DNA of 6,446 nucleotides. Source: Alphaproteobacteria bacterium (GTDB lineage: Bacteria > Pseudomonadota > Alphaproteobacteria > Rs-D84). A program made the position numbers and the translations under genes. Below are positions 1 to 5,378 of the stretch, piece by piece. Every line of letters starts with the position of its first letter. The first letter of the stretch is position 1. The notes beneath the pieces are model-generated. The model searched no databases and had not been told where the DNA came from. It worked only from the letters and a program-made list of their open reading frames with translations. The stretch lies in NCBI GenBank assembly GCA_009785765.1, contig WQVP01000022.1, forward strand, positions 1-6,446, read 5' to 3'.

Positions 1-2183
1 ATACCGATAATCGTATCGTCAGATGCCAATTTAATCGCACGAACGCCCGTTGAATTACGTGATGCGAATACACGAATTGCATTCACAGGGAAACGTATAC
101 AACGGCCACGATATGTGGATATAAATACATCTTGGGAATCATCGCACAGTTGTACTGATACCAAGCTTTCGCCCGCATCCAATTTCATAGCAATTTTGCC
201 GTTCGCACGGATGCTTTCAAAGTCGCTGAAATCATTACGGCGGATTGTGCCCATAGATGTTGCGAACATCATGTATTTTGACGTGTCGGCGTCGGTGTCA
301 GTGGCTGGGACTGGAAGTATTGATGTAATAGTCTCGCCCGATTCAAGCGGCAATAAATTTACCAATGGGCGGCCTTTGGCGGCGGCGGATGCCTCTGGTA
401 ATTTATAAGTTTTAAGGCGATAACAAATACCACGTGATGAAAAGAATAATAATGCAGTATGAGTATTTGCAACAAATACATTTACAACATGATCATCATC
501 TTTGGTGGTCATGGCATTACGGCCTTTGCCGCCACGACGCTGTGCACGATAAGTATCCAGCGCAACACGTTTAATATACCCAGTATTTGTAACGGTTACA
601 ACCATATCTTCACGTGCGATAAGATCTTCCATATCAATATCAATTTCGGCGTCTGAAATTAATGTACGTCTATCTTGGCCGAATGTATCACGGATTGCGG
701 ATGTTTCTGTGCGGATAATATCTGTGATTTTTTCTTGGCTTCCCAGTATTTCCAAAAGACCTTTTATAACATCGCCAAGTGCGGTCAAATCATTATGGAT
801 TTTATCACGTTCAAGACCGGTTAAACGATGAAGTTGTAATTCCAATATTGCTTTTGCTTGATCTTCCGACATATAGAAAAGACCATCTTTGTATTCCGAA
901 TTTGGATCGTCTATAAGCTTTATATATGATTCAATATCAGACGCCTTCCATCCACGAGAGACAAGTGCATTGCGCGCAGCCTCTGGATTTTCCGACCCCT
1001 TAATCAATGCGATAATTTCGTCCAGATTCCCAACCGCAACAGATAAGCCAAGCAAAGTATGTGCACGATTTCTTGCCTTGTTTAATTCAAATATTGTTCT
1101 TTTTCGGATAACTTCCGCACGGAATTCAATGAAAGAGTCCAAAACTTTACGAACATTAAACAGCATCGGACGACCGTGGTTTAACGCCATCATATTCACA
1201 GGAAACGATGATTGCATTTCTGTGTATTGATAAAGTTGATTAAGAACAACATCCGGAATCGCATCACGCTTTAATTCAATGACAACACGTACGCCTTCGC
1301 GGGAAGATTCATCACGAATATCAGACAAGCCTTCTATACGCTTGTCCTTATTCAATTCAATCATTTTCATGATTAACGCAGATTTATTTACCTGGTACGG
1401 AAGTTCGTCAATGATAATCGCCGGCCCGTTTGAAAAGTCTTCTATGTGGGTTTTTGCACGAACTATGACACTGCCACGTCCGCCGGTATGCGCCTTATAA
1501 GCGCCCGCACGCCCCATCATAATTCCGCCAGTTGGGAAATCTGGGCCCGGCACAATTTGGAATAATTCTTCGTCTGTTATACCTTTGTTATCCAAAACGG
1601 CAAGCGTTGCATTACAAACCTCTGTCAAATTATATGGTGGAACGTTTGTCGCCATACCAACCGCAATACCTGCGCCGCCGTTGACCAAAAAGTTCGGAAA
1701 TTTTGCCGGCAAAACACGTGGCTCTTGCTTTGTTCCGTCATACGTTGGCCCCCATTCAATTGTATCCTTGTCCAAATCATCCATAAGATTTGATGCAAGC
1801 TTTGTTAAACGTGCCTCTGTATAACGCATGGCGGCCGCACTGTCACCGTCCATAGAACCAAAATTACCCTGTCCGTCTACCAACATTTCACCCATAGAAA
1901 ACGGTTGCGCCATACGCACCATAGATTCATATATTGCACTGTCTCCGTGTGGGTGATAATCACCCATAACTCGGCCGACAATTGCGGCGGATTTAACATG
2001 CTTGGACCCGGCCTTTGCCACGTCGTTCATAACATACATAATACGGCGGTGAACCGGTTTGCAACCATCCCGAACATCTGGTAATGCACGGCCTGTGATA
2101 ACGCTCATCGCATAGTCCAAGAAAGACCCTTGCATTTCTTTTTCAATTGATGCGGTTGGAATATTGTTTACAACTTCTGACAT
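1..2183 (-). CDS. gyrA: DNA gyrase subunit A, 3' end cut by window
   Basis: GyrA is the breakage-reunion subunit of DNA gyrase; with GyrB it introduces negative supercoils using ATP. The frame is open for 727 residues and runs off the window, so roughly the last 150-200 residues are missing. Seen in order: the N-terminal winged-helix region with the QRDR motif [10 protein letters not shown] (residues 77-86); the catalytic tyrosine Tyr121 in [10 protein letters not shown], equivalent to E. coli Tyr122; the tower and coiled-coil region; and the GyrA box QRRGGKG at 548-554, followed by the start of the C-terminal beta-pinwheel. The GyrA box separates it from ParC. QRDR positions equivalent to E. 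coli 83 and 87 are Ser82 and Glu86. The ATG at 2183 has AGGA at 2191-2194 with 7 nt spacing. The start matches the usual family N-terminus (PTASIEKEM...[10 protein letters not shown]). It is divergent from the gene at 2432 and has its own promoter (2291-2319) with a leader of about 100 nt. Confidence 0.97.
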   Translation of the reverse strand, partial: MSEVVNNIPTASIEKEMQGSFLDYAMSVITGRALPDVRDGCKPVHRRIMYVMNDVAKAGSKHVKSAAIVGRVMGDYHPHGDSAIYESMVRMAQPFSMGEMLVDGQGNFGSMDGDSAAAMRYTEARLTKLASNLMDDLDKDTIEWGPTYDGTKQEPRVLPAKFPNFLVNGGAGIAVGMATNVPPYNLTEVCNATLAVLDNKGITDEELFQIVPGPDFPTGGIMMGRAGAYKAHTGGRGSVIVRAKTHIEDFSNGPAIIIDELPYQVNKSALIMKMIELNKDKRIEGLSDIRDESSREGVRVVIELKRDAIPDVVLNQLYQYTEMQSSFPVNMMALNHGRPMLFNVRKVLDSFIEFRAEVIRKRTIFELNKARNRAHTLLGLSVAVGNLDEIIALIKGSENPEAARNALVSRGWKASDIESYIKLIDDPNSEYKDGLFYMSEDQAKAILELQLHRLTGLERDKIHNDLTALGDVIKGLLEILGSQEKITDIIRTETSAIRDTFGQDRRTLISDAEIDIDMEDLIAREDMVVTVTNTGYIKRVALDTYRAQRRGGKGRNAMTTKDDDHVVNVFVANTHTALLFFSSRGICYRLKTYKLPEASAAAKGRPLVNLLPLESGETITSILPVPATDTDADTSKYMMFATSMGTIRRNDFSDFESIRANGKIAMKLDAGESLVSVQLCDDSQDVFISTYRGRCIRFPVNAIRVFASRNSTGVRAIKLASDDTIIG

Positions 2184-2202
2184 TTATTTTTCCTATTTTT
2201 TA

Positions 2203-2230
2203 TTTAAGATTTAAGAATTAAGATCTAAGA
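2203..2230 (+). repeat. Degenerate 7-bp tandem array in gyrA leader, first arm
   Basis: Four consecutive heptamers are seen: TTTAAGA twice, then ATTAAGA and TCTAAGA. They lie between the gyrA promoter and its ribosome binding site. The array faces the one at 2248-2275 in inverted orientation. In the gyrA mRNA sense the segment 2206-2219 can pair with 2249-2262 over 14 positions, 13 of them paired and three of those G-U. Confidence 0.7.
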
Positions 2231-2247
2231 TTTTTGTGTGATTTTAC

Positions 2248-2275
2248 TAATCCCTAATCCTTAATCCCTAATCCC
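2248..2275 (-). repeat. Degenerate 7-bp tandem array in gyrA leader, second arm
   Basis: Four consecutive heptamers are seen: TAATCCC three times and TAATCCT once, in register. Read on the minus strand the units are GGGATTA and AGGATTA, the same purine-rich pattern as the other arrays in this window. The array lies about 10 nt inside the predicted gyrA transcript. Confidence 0.75.
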
Positions 2276-2290
2276 TTTTCAAGCCCAAAA

Positions 2291-2319
2291 ATCATAGCAA
2301 ATTCGCCAATTTTTGGCAA
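2291..2319 (-). promoter_or_regulatory. Probable sigma-70 promoter of gyrA with dyad on the -35 box
   Basis: On the minus strand the -35 is TTGCCA (2314-2319), the spacer is 17 bp and the -10 is TATGAT (2291-2296), five of six consensus matches in each box. Predicted transcription start is near 2285, giving a leader of about 100 nt. The -35 overlaps a dyad GCCAA-TTT-TTGGC (2305-2317). A second dyad, TTCGC (2302-2306) with GCGAA (2320-2324), overlaps it. These could be an operator or a supercoiling-sensitive structure, but that is inference. Confidence 0.62.
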
Positions 2320-2364
2320 GCGAAATAAGGCACTATTTTTGATATTTTTTTACCTGTTTTTAAC

Positions 2365-2393
2365 TTGACAAATTATGTTTGTCGCCATATAAT
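2365..2393 (+). promoter_or_regulatory. Full-consensus sigma-70 promoter for the 131-aa gene
   Basis: The -35 is TTGACA (2365-2370), the spacer is exactly 17 bp and the -10 is TATAAT (2388-2393), so both boxes match consensus in full. Predicted start is near 2400, leaving a leader of about 32 nt before the ATG at 2432. A dyad GACAAA-TTATG-TTTGTC (2367-2383) covers the -35 and spacer, a typical place for a repressor site. It is divergent from the gyrA promoter, with about 45 bp between the two -35 boxes. Confidence 0.82.
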
Positions 2394-2431
2394 CATATTC
2401 CAATAATCAGAGAATTAAACAAGGACAAACA

Positions 2432-2827
2432 ATGTCAAACTTGCGCAACACAGACATGATAAAACCATCGCCTATGTCGGTCATAGGCGAGATAAAACTT
2501 ACATATACACAGATGGTCGGCAACGATAATATAGACACCGAAAACTGGAACACGAGACAATTTGACCAAAGACGCATCAAACTTCGTGAAGACATAGCAA
2601 GCGGAAACTTATCCACAGATGACGAGATTGCCGCAGGCGAAGAGGTCAGAGCCATAACAAGAATATTAAACAACAGCGGCGTCCTTAAAAACACAGCAGA
2701 AAAAGAAAAATCTGCCCGCAAAAAAGAACAAGACCAAAAACTCTTAACGGCGCTTGAAAACATGAAGGTGGCCATGACCAATTGGGACCTCACAAAGACC
2801 CCAGGAAAAACAAGAACAGGAGGATAA
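2432..2827 (+). CDS. Uncharacterised charged cytoplasmic protein, 131 aa
   Basis: I do not recognise the family. The ATG at 2432 is supported by AAGGA at 2421-2425 with 6 nt spacing and by the full-consensus promoter at 2365-2393. The protein has no signal peptide or membrane segment. Residues 1-45 are mixed. Residues 45-120 are rich in charged residues and look mainly helical, with a Lys/Glu-rich stretch at about 89-103 (AEKEKSARKKEQDQK) that could be a short coiled coil. The C-terminus is basic and Gly-rich. The last two Gly codons form the Shine-Dalgarno of the next gene, so translation of the two is probably coupled. Such a strong promoter suggests high expression, unless the dyad over the -35 is an operator. 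A long open frame on the opposite strand (2407-2841) has no comparable signals. No function is proposed. Confidence 0.78.
   Translation: MSNLRNTDMIKPSPMSVIGEIKLTYTQMVGNDNIDTENWNTRQFDQRRIKLREDIASGNLSTDDEIAAGEEVRAITRILNNSGVLKNTAEKEKSARKKEQDQKLLTALENMKVAMTNWDLTKTPGKTRTGG
2818..2824 (+). promoter_or_regulatory. Strong Shine-Dalgarno overlapping upstream stop, for the 31-aa gene
   Basis: AGGAGGA is the anti-anti-SD consensus. It is embedded in the last codons of the 131-aa gene (GGA GGA TAA) and lies 4 nt before the ATG at 2829. Only one base separates the upstream stop codon from this ATG, an arrangement typical of translational coupling. Confidence 0.75.
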
Positions 2828-2828
2828 A

Positions 2829-2924
2829 ATGTTGGCAACAATGTGGATGTTTATCGCACAGGCTTTAATTTTTCTTGCGTTTATATACGGATTAAAAATC
2901 GCCGTGTTGGGAAAAGGCAAATAA
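2829..2924 (+). CDS. 31-aa single-pass membrane microprotein
   Basis: This is a very short gene, inferred from context. The ATG lies one base after the stop of the 131-aa gene and behind a perfect AGGAGGA. The product has one hydrophobic segment at about residues 5-22, rich in Ile, Leu, Phe, Ala and aromatic residues (MWMFIAQALIFLAFIYGL). A short Lys/Gly-rich tail follows (Lys23, Lys29, Lys31). Positive charge only at the C-terminus predicts that end in the cytoplasm and the N-terminus outside. It ends in TAA at 2922-2924. It could act with the 131-aa partner, for example as a membrane anchor, but that rests only on the coupling. The alternative is a spurious ORF; the strong SD and exact junction argue against that. 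No family is recognised. Confidence 0.62.
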   Translation: MLATMWMFIAQALIFLAFIYGLKIAVLGKGK

Positions 2925-2926
2925 TG

Positions 2927-2954
2927 GATTTCTGATTTGATTTAAGATTTGACT
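2927..2954 (+). repeat. Degenerate 7-bp array overlapping rpmH promoter
   Basis: Four heptamers in register are seen: GATTTCT, GATTTGA, TTTAAGA and TTTGACT. The block ATTTAAGATTT at 2940-2950 also occurs at 2202-2212 in the gyrA leader array. The final unit supplies the -35 box of the rpmH promoter (TTGACT). This is the weakest array of the set. Confidence 0.45.
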
Positions 2955-2976
2955 TTTTGTAAAAAATGGTTAAAAT
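2949..2976 (+). promoter_or_regulatory. Promoter of rpmH
   Basis: The -35 is TTGACT (2949-2954), the spacer is 16 bp and the -10 is TAAAAT (2971-2976), five of six consensus matches in each box. Predicted start is near 2983, with a 24-nt leader containing AAAGG at 2994-2998, 8 nt before the rpmH ATG. rpmH can therefore be transcribed independently of the two small genes upstream, although no terminator separates them. Confidence 0.75.
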
Positions 2977-3006
2977 AGACGCACAAAAGAAATAAAGGTA
3001 ATTAAA

Positions 3007-3159
3007 ATGGCTACGAAGCGTACATATCAACCATCAACCACACGCCGTGTTAAGACACATGGTTTCAGATCCAAAATGGCAACCAAAGGCGGCCGTGATG
3101 TATTAAACCGCCGCCGTGCAGAGGGGCGTAAACGCCTTGCTGTTTCTGCAAAACGTTAA
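3007..3159 (+). CDS. rpmH: 50S ribosomal protein L34
   Basis: L34 is a small basic protein of the large ribosomal subunit that binds 23S rRNA. The 50-residue product shows the family signature throughout: KRTYQPS at residues 4-10, then [16 protein letters not shown] (18-33), [11 protein letters not shown] (34-44) and a short Ala/Lys tail. Compared with the usual 44-46 residues it has a short extension at the N-terminus (MAT before KRTYQPS) and at the C-terminus. The ATG is fixed by AAAGG 8 nt upstream. Bacterial rpmH is normally followed by rnpA (RNase P protein), with yidC often further on. Here a terminator follows about 50 bp after the stop and the next gene is on the other strand, so that linkage is broken at this locus. 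Confidence 0.97.
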   Translation: MATKRTYQPSTTRRVKTHGFRSKMATKGGRDVLNRRRAEGRKRLAVSAKR

Positions 3160-3163
3160 TTCT

Positions 3164-3186
3164 TCCTCTCCCCTTGCGGGAGAGGA
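3164..3186. repeat. REP-like short palindrome after rpmH
   Basis: A perfect 9-bp inverted repeat TCCTCTCCC (3164-3172) and GGGAGAGGA (3178-3186) has the loop CTTGC. It lies 4 nt after the rpmH stop, with no T-run directly after it, so it looks like a dispersed REP-type palindrome or mRNA 3'-end stabiliser more than a terminator. Palindromes of this form (CCTCTCCC...GGGAGAGG) recur in many bacterial intergenic regions. Only one copy is in this window, so repetitiveness is inferred. Confidence 0.65.
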
Positions 3187-3206
3187 TAATTTTTATTAAT
3201 AAAAAA

Positions 3207-3232
3207 GGCGCCTTATGGCGCCGTTTTTTTTT
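3207..3232 (+). terminator. Rho-independent terminator of rpmH, possibly bidirectional
   Basis: The stem GGCGCC (3207-3212) pairs with GGCGCC (3217-3222) around the loop TTAT, followed by G and nine T (3224-3232). A run of six A (3201-3206) on the 5' side supplies the U-tract for the opposite strand. It could therefore also end transcripts of the convergent thioesterase gene, whose stop lies at 3342. Confidence 0.9.
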
Positions 3233-3246
3233 AAAAAACAATTTAC

Positions 3247-3354
3247 AAAAATTGATTCAGGTGGTGTAGATGCAGAGCGTTTCGTGAAGGGAGTGTATAT
3301 AAATACATGACCAAAACGAAATGCTTTGCAGATGCGCCGCATCAATCAATTTTT
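3247..3354. repeat. Nested palindromic element overlapping 3' end of thioesterase gene
   Basis: Three nested inverted repeats are seen. Outer arms are AAAAATTGATT (3247-3257) and AATCAATTTTT (3344-3354), 11 bp and perfect. Middle arms are 3271-3285 (TGCAGAGCGTTTCGT) and 3316-3330 (ACGAAATGCTTTGCA); all 15 bases pair as plus-strand RNA with two G-U, but with two A-C mismatches as minus-strand RNA. The inner hairpin is TGTAT-ATAA-ATACA (3294-3307). A separate small hairpin GATGC-GCC-GCATC occupies 3331-3343. The right outer arm forms the last codons of the thioesterase gene, and the small hairpin covers its stop. It could be a decayed small mobile palindrome, a structured small RNA read on the plus strand, or a 3'-end structure. 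There is only a weak plus-strand promoter candidate (TTTACA at 3242-3247, TGTAGA at 3265-3270, 17-bp spacer). The stretch 3233-3341 has no other gene. Confidence 0.5.
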
Positions 3355-4070
3355 TCCCATTCACACACAACAACTGCATGCTCACAATCCCCAACAATCA
3401 TATGGCGACTTTCGGTGCCGTCAACGCGGGATTTAACCGTCATCTCTTTACCTTCGGCGGATATCTCTTTTTTAAAGTTTATATCAAGGCGCTTTAATTG
3501 ATGCGTATCACGAAATCCAAAGCCCAAACTTTCCGTTGCCCATGTTGCATAAACCGCATTATTGATATGTTGATTTAAATCAATATCATCAAAACGTGTT
3601 TTTGTTTTCCATTCAGTCTCTGCTTCAAAGTCTGGAATTTTTTCAAATGGGCGTGCGATAACTTTTCTGTCGTATGTGCCCCATCCGGCCAAAACTTCGT
3701 CAATACGAACCGGCCGGCGAAGTGCTATGTCTATCATAATCCATTGGCTGGTTGCATATACCAAAACCTCGCCTGTTTTGGCATCCTTGATTTCAAAATC
3801 ACGATGCGCACGAAGATGGTCGGCGAAAGACGGCCAAGTTATTATTTCAATTTCTTGGTTTTCGGTTGGCATTTTAAGAATATCAACAAAGTAATGCGTT
3901 ACAACCCATGCCTTGTTATTTTGCAAACACCAAGTGCGGCCACGTCCCAAAAATTCCGCATGCGTATCGGCAAGATCTTGTAATTCATTCATTAACATAA
4001 CCGGCCGTAATAATCCGTGCCGATCCATTTTATAAGTTTTTAAAACTCTTTTATCAGAATAAGGTGTCAT
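3342..4070 (-). CDS. Acyl-ACP thioesterase (FatA/FatB-like, double hotdog)
   Basis: The predicted role is hydrolysis of acyl-ACP to release free fatty acid in the cytoplasm, at the end of fatty-acid synthesis. The 242-residue product has the two hotdog domains of the family, at about 5-125 and 145-240, matching the size of bacterial members. Visible family blocks are WVVTHYFVDILKMP (55-68), RDFEIKDAKTGEVLVYATSQW (start at 90) and RFDDIDLNQHINNAVYATW (159-177). The catalytic set described for plant enzymes is present: Asp164, Asn166 and His168 in DLNQH, and Glu202 in FKKEI. The cysteine that follows that Glu in plants is Ile203 here. I chose ATG 4070 because GGGAG (4080-4084) stands 9 nt before it. 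The upstream ATG at 4079 would add MKI but abuts the same SD with no spacing. It has its own weak promoter and is convergent with rpmH. Free fatty acids could feed lipid remodelling, but no partner gene is nearby. Confidence 0.9.
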   Translation of the reverse strand: MTPYSDKRVLKTYKMDRHGLLRPVMLMNELQDLADTHAEFLGRGRTWCLQNNKAWVVTHYFVDILKMPTENQEIEIITWPSFADHLRAHRDFEIKDAKTGEVLVYATSQWIMIDIALRRPVRIDEVLAGWGTYDRKVIARPFEKIPDFEAETEWKTKTRFDDIDLNQHINNAVYATWATESLGFGFRDTHQLKRLDINFKKEISAEGKEMTVKSRVDGTESRHMIVGDCEHAVVVCEWEKID

Positions 4071-4101
4071 AATTTTCATCTCCCAATATTGGACGATTGT
4101 A

Positions 4102-4129
4102 ATTTTAAAACAAATAGGAATGAATGCAA
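4102..4129 (-). promoter_or_regulatory. Possible promoter of the thioesterase gene
   Basis: On the minus strand the -10 is TAAAAT (4102-4107, five of six), with a 16-bp spacer and a poor -35, TTGCAT (4124-4129, three of six). Predicted start is near 4096, giving a leader of about 25 nt. It starts just downstream of the repeat arm 4134-4161, so that repeat would lie upstream of the promoter, not in the transcript. Confidence 0.35.
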
Positions 4130-4133
4130 GGAG

Positions 4134-4161
4134 TAATTAGGAACTAAGAATTAGGAACTAG
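4134..4161 (+). repeat. 7-bp tandem array, left arm of a large inverted repeat
   Basis: Four heptamers in register are seen: TAATTAG, GAACTAA, GAATTAG and GAACTAG. They are in inverted orientation to the array at 4207-4241. Together 4134-4162 and 4205-4233 form a 29-position palindrome with three mismatches; the 15 base pairs nearest the 42-nt loop are perfect. Confidence 0.8.
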
Positions 4162-4206
4162 TTAGTATGAGGTTGTTGTAATTATATCCACAAACACCAA
4201 ACTCAC

Positions 4207-4241
4207 TAGTTCCTAATTCCTAGTTCCTAGTTCCTAATCCC
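4207..4241 (-). repeat. 7-bp tandem array, right arm of a large inverted repeat
   Basis: Five heptamers in register are seen: TAGTTCC three times, TAATTCC once and TAATCCC once. The last unit is identical to the units of the gyrA leader array (2248-2275), which ties the two loci to one repeat family. The array stops 4 nt before the A-run of the terminator at 4246. With the left arm it makes a hairpin of about 100 nt. The rest of the 4071-4269 gap holds only the thioesterase promoter and this terminator. Confidence 0.82.
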
Positions 4242-4245
4242 TAAT

Positions 4246-4271
4246 AAAAAATCCCCGAACGGGGATTTTTT
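4246..4271 (-). terminator. Rho-independent terminator of the 313-aa gene
   Basis: The arm AAAAAATCCCCG (4246-4257) pairs with CGGGGATTTTTT (4260-4271). On the minus strand the stem is AAAAAATCCCCG, then TT, then CGGGGATTTTTT. It begins inside the stop codon of the gene (TAA at 4270-4272). The structure is symmetrical, so it could work in both directions. Confidence 0.88.
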
Positions 4272-5211
4272 ATTTACTTGGGCGGACTATGACGCCTTTT
4301 GCAGTCTTAACAATAGAGAGTCCTCTGACAGTCCCTTTGCGGTCCGCCTTTTCTTTCAGCGCCTCTATCTCTGCATCAGATAATAAATAAGGTGCTTCAC
4401 CGTCCGCCTTTGCCTTGGCCTCTGCTTTGGCTTTGGCTTTTGGATCTGGTTCAAACACTATAAGGCCTGCGCGCAACTCTGCAATAAAGTCCGAAGATGA
4501 AGACTTTGATGCCAATGGTTGATAATGCTCTACAAGTGCAGAGTATATTGCTTGATACAATTCAACCGCATCACCAGTTGCATAGTTTAACCCCTTTACG
4601 ACCTCGGCCATTCCATAATGTTTATCAAATTCAACCGGAGTTGTCCCGGTTGCCTTGGCCGTCTTAACTGTTTCTGATTTCCATACCACTCCAATTTTTG
4701 GCAATTCAATAGAAGCTGGAACTATTTTACTGTCCCCTCTGTTTTTGTGAATCGCTTTTTTTGGCTTGTTAACAGTATAGGCAACCATGAACGGCACATA
4801 CACTTCAAATTCTTTGCCATTAAATTCCACAGTTTCACGGTTATATTTAATTTTTGTTTTTGTTTGTTTTGCTTGTACCTTTGTGCGTAAATGTTTTTCT
4901 GCGGTATCAACCTTGTCTTTTATTTGGCGGGATTTTGTGCGGGCTGCTTTTTTCGGGCAAACACGTTTCTTTTTCTTTTGCACAATAACAATATTTTTCA
5001 CGTCATGTGTACTTGGGCTGTTAACCACATCTTCAACAATATTTTTTAATTCTTTGTTGGTGATGTGTACCTCTGGCACTTTTTTGACGCCGACAGCCTT
5101 GCGTGTTTTCAGAGAGACTGGCTTTACATTCTTTGGCTTTGGCTTTTTAATTATTGCTGTAAGCGGTGATTTTTCAACCGTGATACTTTGACCGATAATA
5201 CCTTCTGGCAT
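4270..5211 (-). CDS. Lysine-rich protein of unknown function, 313 aa
   Basis: I do not recognise a family. The first half (residues 13-125) is strongly basic, with KKPKPK (22-27), KKKKR (79-83) and many scattered Lys; it is probably disordered and could bind nucleic acid. Residues 125-255 look folded, with beta-like stretches (EFNGKEFEVYVPFMVAYTV at 129-147) and a helical segment around 201-230. A Lys-Ala repeat follows at 258-269 (KAKAKAEAKAKA), resembling histone-H1-like bacterial tails, then a helical and basic end. There is no signal peptide or membrane segment and only one Cys (Cys85). The ATG at 5211 has AAAGG at 5221-5225, 9 nt upstream. The gene has its own promoter and terminator, so it is monocistronic between valS and the thioesterase gene. 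A nucleoid-associated or RNA-binding role is a guess from composition only. Confidence 0.82.
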   Translation of the reverse strand: MPEGIIGQSITVEKSPLTAIIKKPKPKNVKPVSLKTRKAVGVKKVPEVHITNKELKNIVEDVVNSPSTHDVKNIVIVQKKKKRVCPKKAARTKSRQIKDKVDTAEKHLRTKVQAKQTKTKIKYNRETVEFNGKEFEVYVPFMVAYTVNKPKKAIHKNRGDSKIVPASIELPKIGVVWKSETVKTAKATGTTPVEFDKHYGMAEVVKGLNYATGDAVELYQAIYSALVEHYQPLASKSSSSDFIAELRAGLIVFEPDPKAKAKAEAKAKADGEAPYLLSDAEIEALKEKADRKGTVRGLSIVKTAKGVIVRPSK

Positions 5212-5262
5212 ATTTTATATCCTTTAATTATCCTACTCTCTCTGCCCCTAAATTGGATTCGT

Positions 5263-5291
5263 ATTTTGGACTATAAAGTCAACTTTGTCAA
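5263..5291 (-). promoter_or_regulatory. Probable promoter of the 313-aa gene, with dyad on the -35
   Basis: On the minus strand the -35 is a perfect TTGACA (5286-5291), the spacer is 17 bp and the -10 is CAAAAT (5263-5268, four of six). Predicted start is near 5256, leaving a leader of about 45 nt. A 7-bp dyad TCAACTT-TGTC-AAGTTGA (5279-5296, plus strand) overlaps the -35 and could be an operator. Confidence 0.52.
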
Positions 5292-5316
5292 GTTGAATAC
5301 TTCAACCAAAAATGTC

Positions 5317-5370
5317 ATCCTCGGAATTGTCGCCGCACGCCAAAGGCGTGTCCAGACAATATCCGGGGAT
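5317..5370. repeat. Extended palindromic (REP/BIME-like) element after valS
   Basis: The arm at 5317-5331 (ATCCTCGGAATTGTC) pairs with 5355-5370 (GACAATATCCGGGGAT), with one bulged A and one U-G in plus-strand RNA. Inside is a 4x4 internal loop, then CACGCC (5336-5341) and GGCGTG (5345-5350) with an AAA loop. It begins 8 nt beyond the valS stop and has no T-run, so it is better read as a dispersed palindrome or mRNA-end stabiliser than a terminator. The TCATCCTCGG...GGGGATCC edges resemble a palindromic repeat common in alphaproteobacterial genomes; that resemblance is from memory. Confidence 0.65.
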
Positions 5371-5378
5371 CCAATCCG

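Noticed and set aside
115..1824. Plus-strand open frames opposite gyrA
   Set aside because: The minus strand encodes a complete, conserved GyrA sequence throughout; these are shadows.
1930..1965. Ser82/Glu86 in the GyrA QRDR as a quinolone-resistance marker
   Set aside because: Ser is the susceptible-type residue at this position, and Glu occurs naturally at the second site in many wild-type GyrA proteins, such as those of Gram-positives.
1..2183. Assignment as topoisomerase IV subunit ParC
   Set aside because: The QRRGGKG GyrA box at residues 548-554 is characteristic of GyrA.
2407..2841. Open frame of 144 codons on the minus strand, opposite the 131-aa gene
   Set aside because: It needs a TTG start and has no clear Shine-Dalgarno or promoter, while the plus strand has a full-consensus promoter, a good SD and a coupled downstream gene.
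3331..3356. GATGC-GCC-GCATC plus T-run as a plus-strand terminator
   Set aside because: The stem has only 5 bp and the T-run starts several bases later, too weak to call on its own. It is described within the nested palindrome.
4077..4079. Upstream ATG as the thioesterase start
   Set aside because: The GGGAG sequence ends directly before this ATG, leaving no spacing; the ATG at 4070 is 9 nt from it. The difference is only three residues, so it stays possible.
4207..4241. CRISPR-like array
   Set aside because: Units are 7 bp with no spacers between them, and no cas gene is present.
4787..5191. Plus-strand open frame of 134 codons, Phe/Thr-rich
   Set aside because: It is the shadow of the Lys-rich 313-aa gene: Lys codons read backwards give Phe and Leu. 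It has no ribosome binding site.
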